Below, one piece after another: positions 38,591-60,330 of a stretch of DNA of 64,000 nucleotides. The notes under the pieces are model-generated. The model was given only the letters and a program-made list of their open reading frames with translations, did no database searches and was not told where the DNA came from. Every line of letters starts with the position of its first letter. The first letter of the stretch is position 1. The DNA comes from Synaphobranchus kaupii (taxonomy: Eukaryota > Chordata > Actinopteri > Anguilliformes > Synaphobranchidae): positions 20,285,091 through 20,349,090 of the forward strand of contig CM056376.1 in assembly GCA_029718625.1 (NCBI GenBank). The letters are read 5' to 3'. The position numbers and the translations under genes were made by a program.

Positions 38591-39100
38591 GTCCAAGAGA
38601 GGACAGCAATATTGGCTAGGAGTGTGTGCTATTTCTTCTTCTATTTTTTTATATGTATATACACACACGTGTGAGGATTGGGCATTCCAAATTGGAGGGA
38701 AAGCCCAAAAAAAAAAAAAACCTACAAATTTCCTAAGAATTGCAGATTACCATTTGCACCACAAAATTACTATGCAAATTTTTCCATTCCTGCCATTATC
38801 TTGCAAATTAAATATTTACCAACAATTAATCTGGACGGGCTTCCTATAAAGCCTTTCAAGTCAAAAATCATGGATCTGTACAGTGATGCATTTCCACATG
38901 TGGTAATTCCATCCCACTGCCAGTGAATTCCATAGTAACAGAGACGAAACGCAAACAGAGTTACCCCCCTTTCCCACAGTAGATGGCTTGCCTCTTTGGA
39001 AACAGAACACTGGTTAATCCCTCTGTGCTGATGTCACTGGCTTCTGGGTTCCAGGGGCAGTGCTGTGTGGGGGAGGGGGGCTGGCAGGCTGAGGAGGGGC

Positions 39101-39227
39101 TTAATCCAGAGGCACCTCCTTTAAAGGACTCTGGCACACGGTCGCCTGCTTGGACTCCTCCATCTTGTCGAGGCCGAACAGCAGGTCCAGCTGGGTTATG
39201 GGCCTCAACCGGTCCTCAGCAACTGGC
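39101..39227 (-). CDS. atad1: atad1 coding exon 9 (terminal)
   Basis: Residues 339-380 and stop at 39101-39103. Acceptor TCTCTAG at 39228-39233. The joined Arg codon (AG|G) leads into [20 protein letters not shown], then KMEESKQAT and an end KEVPLD. It aligns with human IRPVQQQDLHRAIEKMKKSK and its final CLD. There is no ATG-led open frame here, so it was found only by looking for the missing C-terminus. Confidence 0.92.
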
Positions 39228-42200
39228 CTAGAGAAGCATGGACCATAGCGTGAGGGAAAATAAAACGCTATACATACAGCATCAACTCATATTAAATCTC
39301 ACCTCACGGTACATACAGCACCAACTCATATTAAATCTCACCTCACGGTACATACAGCACCAACTCATATTAAATCTCACCTCACGGTACATACAGCATC
39401 AACTCATATTAAATCTCACCTCACGGTACATACAGCACCAACTCATATTAAATCTCACCTCACATTTTTCTTCTTTTTAAAAATTGCGCTTTCTCCCATT
39501 TTTCCTCCCCAATTTGGAATGCCTGATCACATCCATCAGCGCTCATAGCTGAAAGCTCCACTATTGATTTGGGAGAGTGTAGCACCCCTGAGGCATGTTA
39601 TATAGAAGCTGCCGCTTCTTATCACACCGCAGTTCGCAGGTTGGGCTTGCACACACAGACGCTTTCACATGCAGCTCAACAGGCAGACGTGCGGGGGGTT
39701 CAACAGGCAGACGTGCGGGGGGTTCAACAGGCAGACGTGCGGGGGGTTCAACAGGCAGACGTGCGGGGGGTTCAACAGGCAGACGTGCGGGGGGTTCAAC
39801 AGGCAGACGTGCGGGGGGTTCAACAGGCAGACGTGCGGGGGGTTCAACAGGCAGACGTGCGGGGGGTTCAACAGGCAGACGTGCGGGGGGTTCAACAGGC
39901 AGACGTGCGGGGGGTTCAACAGGCAGACGTGCGGGGGGTTCAACAGGCAGACGTGCGGGGGGTTCAACAGGCAGACGTGCGGGGGGTTCAACAGGCAGAC
40001 GTGCGGGGGTTCAACAGGCAGACGTGCGGGGGGTTCAACAGGCAGACGTGCAGGGGGTTCAACAGGCAAATGTGTTGGGGCCCGGTAGGCCAGCTGGGGA
40101 AGTTAGTGCGTGAAGAGATACTGTCACCCCAGCCGACTGTAACCCTGGGCGACCTTTCATGATTTTGCACCCTTTCTTATACAAATGCATATCCCCTACT
40201 GTCACGCTTTCTCCGCGAGGCGCTACCTCTCGTCCTCGTCGGACTCCTGCAGCTGCTGTGCAATCTGCCTCATCTGCTGCTTGCGCACGTAGTCACGCAC
40301 GCGGTACATGGCGGCGTCGCGGCACAGCTCTCTGAGGTCGCTGCCCGAGTAGCCCTCCGTCTTCTCTGCGATTTCCTTCAGGTTGATGGCGTTGCTGAGC
40401 TGCGGAGGGAACCAGGAGTGAAAACATTCCTTTAAGGCAGGGGTTTCCAACCTTTTCTGATCCAGGGGACCCCCACCCAGGCTCAAAGGCGTCGAGGGGA
40501 CCCCATCGTAAGCTAAAAAGGGTTATATCTAGGGGTGCAACGGATCACAAAACTAACGGATCGGATCGTATCACGGTTTTGAGTCACGGATCGGATCATT
40601 TTTCGGATCAGCAAAAAAAAAAAAAGGAGACAAGTATATCTTTGCTTTCCATTTATTCTGTAAAACACTTAAAGCAAGGAACTTTTGCCCATGGTCTTAA
40701 ATGAAAACAACATTCAATTCTATTTCTCGTTACTAGTTCTATTTTGTCCGTAGTTATGCAAAAACCTCTCGTTGGTAGTTCTGAAAACAATTGATTCTAT
40801 ATGGAAGCAAATAGTTCCTTCTCAACTTTATACCATAAAATTGGCACCAATTTTGGTTATTTTTGTCATTAGTTAGATTATTTAAGAAAATTGCATGAAA
40901 CCGCAACTCAATTTACCCATCTCTCTCCGTCTTGCGTTTTAAAAATGCTTTGGTCACGCAGCCTATTTTAAACAGCCCAGGCTAAGGAAATTGCATTTCA
41001 CGATCTGCATCATGAGATGGGAACATCTGAAAAAAATAGCCTACTGTAGATACAGAGTTTGTTACTGTTAGATGTAACGTGTCATATCTAAGACATTTCG
41101 CTGGATAAAATGTTTTTTTTAATATACAGATTAATGTGCTTTGTGAAGTAACTTGTTCGCATTCGCAACCAGCGTTGCTCACGTCAGCGTTACCTTACAT
41201 TAGGTAAAGCCCTACTATGTTACGTTCATATTTCCAAACTGAATAAATACTGCACCTCTAACCACAAAACGTCTTTGCTAGATTAAAGTTGTTGTAACTA
41301 AGATATTTGGCGAAGACAAACTTTTCAAATCAGTGGATTTAGCGTTATTTGCCGGCTTTATTAATGAGCTGTTGGTGTTGCTATGGATACCATTCATATA
41401 AGGGTCGACTCTAATGGCGCTGGCAGCAGATAACGTAGACGGCGTATTAATTTAGAACGGTGATTAAAATGTTGCCAGCGCTACTTCATTGCCGGGCGGT
41501 TTAACAAAATAAATGCCCACCCTCCAGCCAATCAGAATCGAGTATTTATCCAAGCCATGGTATAATACTTTTAAAAGTACCAGCGGCAGTAAAACTGTAA
41601 TTCACTATGATGGTTAAATTTCGCAATTAATCCGCGGTTCACATGCGTGCCGAACCGTGGGGGGCGATCCGTACGGATCACGGATCAACTACGTTCCGTT
41701 ACACCACTAGTTATATCTGGAAAAAGGTTTTAAATTTCAAAATATTTTCCCAATTCTATACATAGTCATTGCAAGTCTGGCCAGGGACTTCAATGACCCC
41801 CTGTTGAAAACCCAGGCTTTAAGGTCATAAGCATATTTTAAAATGAATAAGGACCTTGAATAAAGCATGAAAAAGCAGGTGGAGACACTGGCTCTGGTTT
41901 CCACAAATAAGCAAAAGCCGTCCTTCACATGAAAAGCATCCATCAACCTGCCAGGGCCTGTGGAGCACCTCATGTTAGAATCGTTTTCATTTTATCATCA
42001 TCATTCTTTTTAATCTTTTTAAAGAGATGTTTTGTTGCCACTGCAATATTCTCAAATCATCAGTCAATGTCAAGGACACATCACAAAGCTGAGGGATTGA
42101 ACAGTCCACTCAGTGTGAGATACATATTCTTCCAACAGAATACTAAACCAGGATGGATTTAATTAGACAAGACAGCAATCCCAGATGGCCCTTGGTTGCC

Positions 42201-45083
42201 CCGCAGTGGAATAAAGGGATCAGCTATCTGAGATTTAATAGCTATGCTGACAACTGCACAGTCGAGTATACACATTAAAAATAATTGGACACATCAATTA
42301 ACTGAATGTTCTAATTAAGAGTGAACAGCCAACTTGAATTTGCAGACGGCCCTTGGACAGACTGCACACAGTTCTTACGTTCTCTCCAGCCAGTATCAAC
42401 TTGAGGATGTCCTGTCTCTGCTTCGGGCTCTGCAGAGAGAAAAGGGCACATAAAACCGATGAGAGGGTTTGAGGATATAATCCGTGTTAATGAGGACAAA
42501 GCACACATTCACACATTCACCGGATCGTTAGCTCCTCACGCCTATAAACAGGACTTGGGAAAATGATCAGAGGTGCCCCGCCTGATCTTGCCGTTCAGGT
42601 TATGAAGCAATCGTTAAGCAATAAACCCTTTCGTTCAGAACCATATGTCAGATGCTCATTATGATTCTACACAAGAATAAAAGCTGTGGTGGTAGTAATA
42701 GTAGAGGTGGTATTTATTTATTCATTCATTCATTCATTTATATATTTATTTCCTAGTAGATGCTCTTCTCAAGGACAACCTGCAGTTTTTAAAATAAATG
42801 CACATTTAAAAAAAAAAAGATTTTCAGTCAACAAAAAAGCTCACAAGCACAGGCTGGGCCCTGTTGCCTGGACATTTGAGGTTTCAGGCCGAGCTTCAGC
42901 ATTTTATGACTACGATGTAGTACGACTACAAACAGTCTAAAGCAGTGGAACACAACCTACGTGATCGGGCTGGCCGACACTGCCGCACTACTCTTCCCAA
43001 AGACACCAGTGAGAGATACCCCTCTCCTCTGACTGGCATTAGCAGTCCTGTAGCATTGTGTGTCCTGTAGTTTATAAAATAGTCACTGGCTAAAATAGTG
43101 CAGCAATGGGACAGGTCGCAGCTGTTATTGGCCATTCCAGCATGCGTGTACATGCGTGAGAGAGAGAGAGACTCACCGGCAGGCTAACATGAAAAGTGGT
43201 AGGCATCCGTCGCATTATTGCCGGGTCCACATCCTGAGGTCGGTTTGTGGCTCCCATTACCATCACCTACACGGAGATTTAAATAACAGCAACATTATGA
43301 AAGCAATAAGGTGAGTTATCCCCTGAATGCCTATCATGCATTTACCATTGTCCGTTAGCATGTCTAATTTGAGTTTGATGATGAATGCACAAAGACACAG
43401 AAAAACACTTTTTTTCCTGGCTCCAGTGCTTACATTAAAAACTATTTTACTGTTGCACAGAGAACATAAGGATAGAAAGAACCATGTAGTGGGGATTAGA
43501 GGCGATAGGCGGACACAGTACCCGGCTGTCTGCCCCAGTATCTAGCCCATCCCACAGGCTCATAAACTGGGCCTTCATCATGGCTGTAGCCTCGTGGTCC
43601 AGACTGGAACGTTTCCGCAGGAACGAGTCTGACACAGAAAAACACCACCGTGACTCAAACCAAAAACCTGAATTATTCAACATGTGGGAGGATTAATCAC
43701 GCTGAACACCCCAATTCAGCTGAAGAACAGATGGAGAACGAAAACCTTGGAGCATTGCCATATTCATAGTAAGTTAAATGATATTTGATCCATTTTTGTT
43801 TCTCCAGCCCAAACTGTACACAGCATCTCAGGATCTGAGATTACATTGGCAGCCAAAGCAGCCAGAAATGGCAGTAGCTGAACTAGTGTCTCACTAGATG
43901 CTTATCCAACAGGACTCACCAATCTCATCTATGAAGATGATGCAGGGCTCGATCTTTACGGCAAGGGAAAAGACGGCGGCGGTGAACTTCTGCGATTCGC
44001 CGTACCACTTGTCTGTCAAGGTGGAGGCCTGCAGGTTGATGAACTGGCAACCTGAGGCCTTGGCAGTTGCCTTGGCGATCAGGGTTTTCCCACAGCCTGG
44101 TGGCCCATACAAAAGCACTCCTGGCAGAGGAGAGGAAGATGCATTCATCAAAGTGAAGAAGTGTTGTACTCATTGTAAGGAAAACAGCATGCGCGTATGC
44201 ACATGCCATTACCTTTCGGGGGCTGGAAGAGCTTGGAGCCGGTGAATAGGTGACGTTTCTGAAAGGGCAGGATGACTGTGTCCTGCAGCTCAGTGATAAC
44301 TTCGTCCAGTCCTGCAATGTCCCGCCAGGTCACCTGACCAGAGCAAACCACCGCATTAATACACACTTGTGTTTCAAAACATCGCCTCCCTTTCAGTCAC
44401 TAAACAACCACAGGAAACCAGTTACCACACAAAACCAGCCATCATTCTGTCCTGTAATAAATGCTGGTGGAGAAATGACATTTGCTGATAATTACGTCTA
44501 AGTGAGCAATGTGCATGCATATGTAAATTCATATGTAAGCACTTCAGTAAATTATGTAGGTAAGTGGCGGTGAGTACTCTAGTGAGTATAATTTTTAAAG
44601 GACTGGTCCCAGGTCACAATACCTTCATAGAGCGAGGATCTACCAGGTGTGCCGCAATGTTCATCTCATATTCTGTCAACTTGACCCCTTCCACCCCAAT
44701 CTGCTTCAACAGCTGCTCTGCCTACAGGGCAATAGGTTCAGTGGCACATTAAACAGCTTTGTCTCAACAGCTATGTTCGGATTCAACTACATGACACAAG
44801 TTTGGGAATAATTAAAAATTAATGAAATCATGAATATAATTATATATTCTTCTCAAGTGAGAAGAATATAAAACTGTTCCTATTAAATTAAAAAGAAAAT
44901 AAATTGTACCCTTTTCTTTGCTTGTAGCTTCTGTTTGTGGGTGGGGTCCAGAGCTTCTACCACCCATTTGATACTGAAATAGGTAGCTGCCCCAAATATG
45001 GTCAGACGCACCACCATCCCCACCACCTCGTTTCGGGTCAGAGGTCGCAACAGGGCGTCCCGCGGTATGTCCTTAAACAACAT
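39101..45083 (-). CDS. atad1: ATAD1 (Msp1) outer mitochondrial membrane AAA ATPase, complete coding region, 9 exons
   Basis: Membrane-anchored AAA+ ATPase that extracts mislocalised tail-anchored proteins from mitochondria and peroxisomes and helps remove AMPA receptors at synapses. Coding exons on the minus strand: 44910-45083, 44623-44721, 44213-44333, 43920-44120, 43522-43628, 43177-43266, 42379-42429, 40227-40399, 39101-39227. They sum to 1143 nt, 380 codons plus stop, against 361 aa in human. Every junction is GT-AG and in phase. Visible parts: an N-terminal membrane segment near residues 25-43 ([15 protein letters not shown]), Walker A GPPGCGKT, pore loop KWYGESQK, Walker B IIFIDEID, GATNRP (sensor 1) and MRRMP with the arginine-finger residues. 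The C-terminal part differs from human: a Gln-rich then acidic stretch ([10 protein letters not shown]) and a last exon ending KEVPLD. The start ATG at 45081-45083 gives [15 protein letters not shown], as in ATAD1. It could be the a or b teleost copy. Confidence 0.97.
39271..39464 (+). repeat. 39-bp minisatellite, five copies, atad1 intron 8
   Basis: Unit TACATACAGCATCAACTCAT then ATTAAATCTCACCTCACGG. The copies differ only at one or two bases. It starts about 45 bp from the acceptor of the terminal atad1 exon. Confidence 0.97.
39677..40072 (+). repeat. 24-bp G-rich minisatellite, about 16.5 copies, atad1 intron 8
   Basis: Unit CAACAGGCAGACGTGC then GGGGGGTT. Copies are nearly identical; one near 40010 has five Gs instead of six, which shifts the frame of the spurious open frame. 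The last two or three copies have drifted. Confidence 0.98.
40227..40399 (-). CDS. atad1: atad1 coding exon 8
   Basis: Residues 282-338: [34 protein letters not shown], then a Gln-rich and acidic stretch. Acceptor CCGCAG, donor GAGAG|GTAGCG. Reading past the donor gives an immediate TAG, which can be mistaken for the gene's stop. Confidence 0.95.
40438..41816. mobile_element. hAT-like MITE in atad1 intron 7, interrupted
   Basis: Ends CAGGGGTTTCCAACC and CCTGGGTTTTCAAC (reverse complement). Flanked by a perfect 8-bp duplication CTTTAAGG at 40430-40437 and 41817-41824. Without the inner insertion it is about 190 bp. Confidence 0.85.
40530..41709. mobile_element. hAT-like element nested in the MITE
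   Basis: Ends TAGGGGTGCAACGGATC and, in reverse complement, TAGTGGTGTAACGGAACG. Flanked by a perfect 8-bp duplication GTTATATC at 40522-40529 and 41710-41717. Length 1180 bp with no transposase frame, so nonautonomous. Repeated GGATCGGATC motifs lie near its left end. Confidence 0.88.
42379..42429 (-). CDS. atad1: atad1 coding exon 7 (51 nt)
   Basis: Residues 265-281, [17 protein letters not shown], matching human KQREAILRLILKNEN. Acceptor CTGCAG, donor AAC|GTAAGA, phase 0. Confidence 0.94.
43177..43266 (-). CDS. atad1: atad1 coding exon 6 (sensor 1, arginine finger)
   Basis: Residues 235-264: [20 protein letters not shown] then [10 protein letters not shown]. Carries GATNRP and the paired arginines. 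90 nt, phase 0 at both ends; acceptor GTGTAG, donor CCG|GTGAGT. Confidence 0.96.
43522..43628 (-). CDS. atad1: atad1 coding exon 5
   Basis: Residues 199-234: completes DEID, then [17 protein letters not shown] to DTGADSR. Acceptor TGTCAG, donor CGG|GTACTG. An open frame running through the donor reads VLCPPIAS and is intronic. Confidence 0.96.
43920..44120 (-). CDS. atad1: atad1 coding exon 4 (Walker A, pore loop, Walker B)
   Basis: Residues 132-198: [20 protein letters not shown] (Walker A), KWYGESQK pore loop and CIIFIDEI (Walker B). It ends in phase 1 (G|GTGAGT), so the catalytic Asp of DEID is completed by the next exon. Confidence 0.97.
44213..44333 (-). CDS. atad1: atad1 coding exon 3
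   Basis: Residues 92-131 plus one base of a split Gly codon: [13 protein letters not shown] to LFQPPK. Start of the AAA domain. Acceptor GGTCAG, donor AAAG|GTAATG. Confidence 0.96.
44623..44721 (-). CDS. atad1: atad1 coding exon 2
   Basis: Residues 59-91, AEQLLKQIG to DPRSMK, the linker leading to the AAA domain. Acceptor TGTAG, donor AAG|GTATTG, phase 0 at both ends. Matches the human linker around KLTEYEM and IAAHLVDP. Confidence 0.96.
44910..45083 (-). CDS. atad1: atad1 coding exon 1
   Basis: Encodes residues 1-58: the mitochondrial/peroxisomal targeting N-terminus and the single membrane segment, ending LQAKKR at an AGG|GTACAA donor. The exon extends 5' to an acceptor near 45145 (pyrimidine tract then CACAG), adding about 62 nt of 5' UTR. 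Confidence 0.96.
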
Positions 45084-45743
45084 CTTTGCACTTTTATGTC
45101 AGCCCATTGGAAGATAATGCTGATAAATCTGCAGTTTCAACTGCTCTGTGACAGTAGAAGGAAAAAACTCAGTTGTCACACACATCATTAAACAATCATA
45201 CCTATGCAGCCAAGTAAGCTACAGACCATAGACTGTGCTACAGACACACATTGCTGCCATTATATTTTTCATTAACTGGCATCAGCTTTATCCAATGAAT
45301 CTAACGTTACACAACGCTGAAATGACCATGCTCCAAAAATCTGCCTAGATATAATGACTCATGATAACACCCTGTCATAGTAGTTAGCTAAATAGTTTTG
45401 CGGTTTTATTATTCAAACTGACGTCGTATGCCCAATTCCATAATGAGTTCGTTGTGAATACCTTGCAAGGTAACTAGGCAGTCAGCTAGCTAGCTAGCTA
45501 TCCAAAACACTGATGTCAGCCACACGCAATTATGAATGGCTAACTAGCTAAGGTTAGTTATCAAGGGAAGGGAGTTGGGAAAATCCCAGATCATTGTTCG
45601 CTAAATACATTTCTAAATTAAATTTCAGGAAGGAAAAGAACGAGAATATCACTGCAACGTTACAGCATCTAATCGTAAAAACATCACATAACATCAGCGA
45701 CATACAGCCATAGATACATTATTTTTTTTAACGCCAACTTACA

Positions 45744-45850
45744 GCTACTCCCGTGGCTTCCTGTGTTACAAACGTTGTGCACCGGTAGAAAGGAAAGCTT
45801 TGATAAACTAAGTTCCTGTCCCGCAGCGTGAAGCATTCGATTCAATACAG
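45744..45850 (-). promoter_or_regulatory. atad1: Probable atad1 noncoding first exon and promoter area
   Basis: On the minus strand a good donor (GCT|GTAAGT, exon end at 45743/45744) faces the acceptor at 45146-45147 in front of the ATG exon. This implies a noncoding first exon starting near 45800-45850. The transcription start is inferred; no TATA box was recognised. Confidence 0.5.
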
Positions 45851-48800
45851 TGTGTAGCGCTTTTTACAAAAGACATGATCACACTAAGCAGCTTGACAGA
45901 GAAGCGGACCTTTCTTAACGGTATTTATTTTTAATATGTATAGGCATATAGCCTACGTTATAATAATCAGCATGCAAGGTCAGACAATTCACAAACTCTG
46001 GGACATTTAGCCTAATATTTATGTATGTTTTGCAGCAAAAGCTAAAATACGTGATTTATATTCTTTGAAGCCAGGCCAGTCCAATTTTTTCACCTTCACA
46101 CACTCTTTGGTCTGTTTGAATTAAACAGAATGCCATTTGTGTTGAATATACAAAATATAATAGCCAATATTGTCTGTTTTATGCATGTAATAATAGTCAA
46201 GACAATTTACTGAACAAATGTTCAGGTTCTAGCTTGAATTTGCCAGCTAGCAATTATGGATGATCTTTGAGCAATTTGTTCCTAGCACCATTACGTTCCT
46301 TTGCTGGACGAGAAACTCACCGTTGTGAACAGAATGCACCCTCAAGCCATCATTAACACCTGTGCCAAAGTAGCTATTGCGCCCATCAGAAACGTAGCTT
46401 CATTTTATGAGCAAGACGCAAATAAGGTCTGTAACATCCTGGGTGAACACCTATGCCCTCAACATAATAAAGAATGAATGGCTACCCAAAGGATGACGCC
46501 TATGCGGTTTCAAATACTCCACCTACAGGCAGTGAGCCACATTGGTGCCAAAGTCAGAGTAACTGTACAACCGTGTACAGAGAATTGATCTTGGACTCTT
46601 TTTATATATTAATTATTCATTATAATTATGGATCTTAACTGCCATTGTACGTGCCTTCATACTAATACTTATTTAAAAATTGTTGCACCTACACTTGAAT
46701 AATAATAACAATAATAAATCATGCATCAGTGTTGTGTCTTAGTTTCGGCATGTCAGGTGTCCATATGTGATGCACTGCAGCACTACATATCCAATTTCCA
46801 GAAGGGGACGATAAAGGTTGTATTGAACTGAAGGACTTTGCAACGGCAAACACCTTTTATAGTTCTAAAAGGAGAAAATGCTTACATTTCTGACCAAAAA
46901 GTACATTTAAAAAAATCATGAATGTATAAGCGTCTGTACACTAAAACAGTCAATCACTTCACCTTTTATCTTGTCATGCTATAAAAATGATGTTTTTTTA
47001 ATTTAAAGATCAAATCAATTCAAACAGCACAATAGACAGGATTGTGTATCATTTAAGATTTCCACCATTTGTCTTTCAGATAGGATATACATTTCATCCT
47101 TTTGTACTCAGCTCCCAGTCTCAAATTATGACTGAATACTTGGAAATGTAAGACAAAGACAAATTTGATATTTACTTCATATAATACAATTATATGCATT
47201 AGGCATGTTGATGAGTAGCTACATTTTCTCCAAGCGGAACATGAACAGCATGTCATATCATTTGTGATAACATGGGGTATGTTGTAAGCTCAAGGTCCAT
47301 CACCATCACAAGCTACACAATGTTTACTACTTAAAACAAATCCTGCATTATAGTTTGACTGCACTGCATAGCTATTTCTTGAAATTTGTACTGTAATTTA
47401 TTTGTACTGGTATATTAAGTTGAGGGGCTACACACAGAACACATCATTTTTGCACTGTTATTTAAAAGACCCATTGCACTTCTAGTGGCAAAACAAAACT
47501 TTTCATAGACACAACTCAAAAAGTTGTGTTTACAAGCAGTAGACTATAAGGTAAAAAAAGATACAAATCCAACACTGAATTTGTATAACTAATTTATATG
47601 AAAAGAACCATTGATTTGAGCTCACAGAAACATAACAGTGCATTTTTATTAAATATGCAACACCGAAACCACCACCACCACCACCATCACCCCCACCACC
47701 ACCAACACCCCCACCAGCCAGGCAGCAAACCGAATCAAAGGGCATTAAAGCGAGTCCTTCCTTCAGCCACAATGAATCGGCAGCTATAACTTGCCATTGG
47801 CAACCATAAAACCAGCCAAACATAGGACCTGGAAGAGAGTTAAGTGCGGTGCAATTATAAGCCATCCTATTAATTAATTGTTACCCTTTCTTACTCAGGC
47901 TTCCAGATACATCCAGATTCCGATACATTTACAAGACATTCCGCAAACATGACATTATGAAAATGTAAATCACATATATGTACACAATCTTTTAAACACA
48001 ATTATTCCAACACCAATTTATGCAGTTGCTGCATGACACAAGACAGGTCCTCTTAAGGTTGTGCCCAAATGGATATCGGCACAGAACAAGAGATATGTGA
48101 TGGGGCACCGAAGGAACTGTTGGTATGGGTGCCGTATTGCAGTGCCATATCCCACCAACACACCTATATGCAGCAGGGGGCAGTGGCATTAAACATCTGT
48201 AGCAAGAGTGCAATAGGTTTCAAAGCTGGTAGATATAATATCCATATGTTTACTATGCATAATAGACCTGCAGATCAAAAAGGTTCCTGAGGCAGGAAGA
48301 ACACGGGATCTTATAACAGAACTCACCAGGGGACAGTGCAGAGTAATGATTTTGTACAATCAACGTCTCAAACCTTAAAAGATCTGGGCAGGTTCCGTTC
48401 ATGTCATTGAGCTTTTCATTCGTGGGATGGTCAAATTTCCGTGCAGTGCCCTGTAGCCCTTAGGATCAATGCAAATACAAAAGGACTGTTTTGGACCATA
48501 CATCATATGTTTAACAAGCAAGTATCATAGACAAAAACAACTCCAATCAAATCAGTCAGCAACACCCAAATCAGAAACATGAAATTTATAATATATATAA
48601 ATGCAAGACTGATACATGAACTATAGTTTACCTGTGCAGGTAATACCTAAGTTGGCAAAAATATAAACAAATATCCTTTTCAAATGAATTAAATAAAACT
48701 AATAAAACAGCAACAACGGGATCAGAGCTACAGACTGGCTCTTCTCCTGCCTGGCTCGCAAAACTGCAAAATCATTCATAAAGAACAATGAGTCCAGGTC

Positions 48801-49514
48801 ATTCAGCCATCCACCACATAGGTGATTTTGTCTGCCCCAAAGTTGAATGGGAAATGTACAAATCCAGCATGTTCCAGATGCACGGAATCTCAGAGGCTTT
48901 TGATTTATTGCACACGTGTGGCTTTAGCGACCCAGAACCTGTTTAGTATTGCACTTGTGTGAGCATATGAAGAGTACTTGTATGAATGGATAGGGTGGAA
49001 TGTTTTGGGGATATCCAATAATAAAAGACCATGTTACGCCATCAGATTGGATAGATTTTTTTTTTTAAACTTTAAAAAAACAAAAAAACAAGCGGTAAAA
49101 TCTGAAAATCACAATCAGGCAGAATCCCTTCGAGGCAATATTATTTTGACTGAAAACAATGAAAACAGTGCTTTTGGATAAGATTGTAAAAATAAAATAT
49201 TAAGGATGCACAGTGTTGCTCAGTAACCAGGTAAAATGATACAACCGTTCCCAACCAGGGGTGTCCAGTAACACTTGGATTCAAATAACTGAACTGAAAC
49301 AACTGACATTATTTCTCTCATGATTTCAAGGGCTTGAGCAGTGTCATTTGCACATTCCTATGACATAACTTGAGGAGAAGTTGAAGGGCAGTTATTATAG
49401 CAGTGATCCTACTGCTAATGTACTCTGATTTCCGCTCCTTGCATTAAAGGTCAGAGGCTTCGGAGTGAACAGAGACTTGCATGGGTTGACAAAAGTTCCT
49501 TATTGCAGGAAGTG
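45851..49514. other. Interval between atad1 promoter and adam9 3' end
   Basis: No coding exon recognised. Part is probably adam9 3' UTR. A CCA/CCACCACC-rich stretch at 47670-47715 gives a poly-His open frame that is not credible as a gene. Confidence 0.5.
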
Positions 49515-49520
49515 TTTATT
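49515..49520 (-). terminator. Candidate adam9 polyadenylation signal
   Basis: AATAAA on the minus strand about 100 nt after the adam9 stop. Others occur further downstream (for example 48904-48909), so actual usage is unknown. Confidence 0.3.
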
Positions 49521-49623
49521 TTTCAAGTGACTGCGTGTCCAGGTTAGATTTGGCTGACTGCGGTTCGCAAGCTTCAGGGGAAGAGTTTGAGTGATGCACC
49601 CTGCTGATCCCCACCCCTTGCAC

Positions 49624-60330
<10,707 letters not shown>

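Larger units (their letters stand above)
32459..39100. other. Intergenic DNA and probable atad1 3' UTR
   Basis: Contains the TTAA MITE, the L2 tail and a SINE. The stretch just below 39100 should be atad1 3' UTR; no clear poly(A) signal was fixed. Confidence 0.5.

Noticed and set aside
39271..40072. CRISPR-like regular repeats
   Set aside because: Units are head-to-tail without unique spacers, in a vertebrate intron; this is a minisatellite.
39569..40170. Several Gln/Arg-rich frames over the 24-bp array
   Set aside because: Repeat-derived, within an atad1 intron; the frame switches at a copy with one G missing.
47598..47789. His-rich frame
   Set aside because: CCA/CAC simple repeat; probably adam9 3' region.
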